The position numbers were made by a program, and so were the translations under genes. DNA of 45,915 nt from NCBI RefSeq assembly GCF_024281235.1, contig NZ_JAHWXY010000016.1, positions 1 through 45,915 of the forward strand. The letters are read 5' to 3'. Shown in pieces: positions 45,619 through 45,915 of the stretch; the stretch's first letter is position 1, and each line of letters starts with the position of its first letter. Under the pieces are notes generated by a model. It saw only the letters and a list, made by a program, of their open reading frames with translations. It searched no databases and was not told where the DNA came from. The DNA comes from Shinella daejeonensis (GTDB taxonomy: Bacteria; Pseudomonadota; Alphaproteobacteria; Rhizobiales; Rhizobiaceae).

Positions 45619-45652
45619 ATACCATGTGGCGAAAAAAGATACCGGTAAGTAT
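45619..45652 (-). promoter_or_regulatory. Composite element copy 3 (nitronate-monooxygenase promoter)
   Basis: Read on the minus strand: ATACTTACCGGTAT (45652-45639), spacer CTTTTT, then a 14-bp box ending CCACATGGTAT (to 45619). It lies 47 bases before the start codon of the nitronate-monooxygenase-like gene. The layout is base for base the same length as the maoC and etfB copies. Confidence 0.7.
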
Positions 45653-45719
45653 GAATAAGAGGCTTGATGGTACGGTGTCAACCGGATTGCGCGCGCAGAA
45701 AACCATCTGAGCGAAAAAA

Positions 45720-45753
45720 ATACTTGTAAGTATGATATAATACTATATGGTAT
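45720..45753 (+). promoter_or_regulatory. Composite element copy 4 (etfB promoter)
   Basis: ATACTTGTAAGTAT (45720-45733), spacer GATATA, then ATACTATATGGTAT (45740-45753). A TATAAT at 45736-45741 could be the -10 and is overlapped by the element. It ends 67 bases before the etfB ATG, almost the same distance as at maoC. Confidence 0.72.
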
Positions 45754-45820
45754 TGGGAAGAATTTGCTGCAGTTGCCTGCGGCGCTCTCCAGCATGTGCG
45801 AGATGTCAAAGGGAAGCCTC

Positions 45821-45915
45821 ATGAAAATCCTGATCCCGGTGAAACGGGTGGTCGACTACAACGTGAAGATCCGGGTGAAGACGGACGGATCGGGCGTTGA
45901 GCTTGCCAACGTGAA
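45821..45915 (+). CDS. etfB: Electron transfer flavoprotein beta subunit, N-terminal part
   Basis: The first 31 codons read [17 protein letters not shown] then [14 protein letters not shown], the standard start of ETF beta. The window ends here. ETF takes electrons from acyl-CoA dehydrogenases and from dimethylglycine/sarcosine-type dehydrogenases and passes them to the quinone pool through ETF-quinone oxidoreductase. A ribosome site AAAGGGAAG precedes the ATG. The composite element in its promoter links it to the TetR-associated catabolic genes upstream. Confidence 0.9.
   Translation, partial: MKILIPVKRVVDYNVKIRVKTDGSGVELANV

Overview
The window looks like accessory chromosome or large-replicon DNA from an alphaproteobacterium, most likely of the order Hyphomicrobiales (Rhizobium, Agrobacterium, Ochrobactrum or Shinella type). 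The reasons are a base composition of roughly 60% G+C judged by eye, a rhizobial-type intergenic palindromic repeat at 9197-9302, rhizobial-looking IS256, IS5 and IS66 remnants, and a content dominated by uptake and catabolic genes. No species can be named from the sequence alone.

Layout. Positions 1-71 hold the 3' part of a tRNA-fMet gene. An antisense serine-recombinase C-terminus runs into it, next to a scrap of an IS256 transposase: the scar of an old integrated element. Positions 786-6102 carry a LysR regulator divergent from a GMC oxidoreductase and a tandem-fused class III CoA-transferase. Positions 6681-9101 encode a membrane-bound PQQ glucose/quinate-type dehydrogenase. Positions 9339-10423 hold a DoxX protein and a small unknown gene. 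Positions 10756-13700 are a compact operon: MarR, GlcG/HbpS-like protein, siderophore-interacting ferric-reductase-like flavoprotein and old yellow enzyme. Facing it are an aldo/keto reductase and a quinone oxidoreductase. Next come an arginase-fold protein and a NemA-like old yellow enzyme with a divergent LysR, so 10.7-18.9 kb reads as an electrophile/redox stress block. An IS5 scrap and a distinctly A+T-richer secreted serine hydrolase follow, then a MocR-type regulator divergent from a class III aminotransferase and a sugar-type substrate-binding protein. Positions 25.7-28.1 kb are a gene graveyard: frameshifted IS66, the tail of an Ldh-family oxidoreductase, a proC with an internal deletion, an EamA transporter without a normal start codon and a ProW-type permease fragment.

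The most interesting part is 28.5-45.9 kb. Here a beta-decarboxylating dehydrogenase, an Asp/Glu racemase-family protein and a citryl-CoA lyase form one operon. A Rid protein, an SDR, a polysaccharide-deacetylase-fold hydrolase, a CoA ligase and an amidase form a second. A MaoC hydratase, a complete polar-amino-acid ABC transporter and a betainyl-CoA-type thioesterase form a third group. A nitronate-monooxygenase-like flavoprotein, an HcnB/opine-oxidase-like flavoprotein and a DadA/HcnC-like amine oxidase form a fourth, and ETF beta starts a fifth at the window edge. A TetR regulator sits in the middle.

Four promoters in this block (citryl-CoA lyase, maoC, nitronate monooxygenase, etfB) share one composite 34-35 bp element: ATACT-N4-RGTAT, then 6 or 7 bases, then a 14-bp box ending in TGGTAT, always in the same orientation relative to the gene. 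This ties the scattered units into one probable regulon, most simply under the local TetR protein. The enzymes would suit uptake and CoA-dependent degradation of an amine, amide or cyclic-imide acid. The substrate is inference only.
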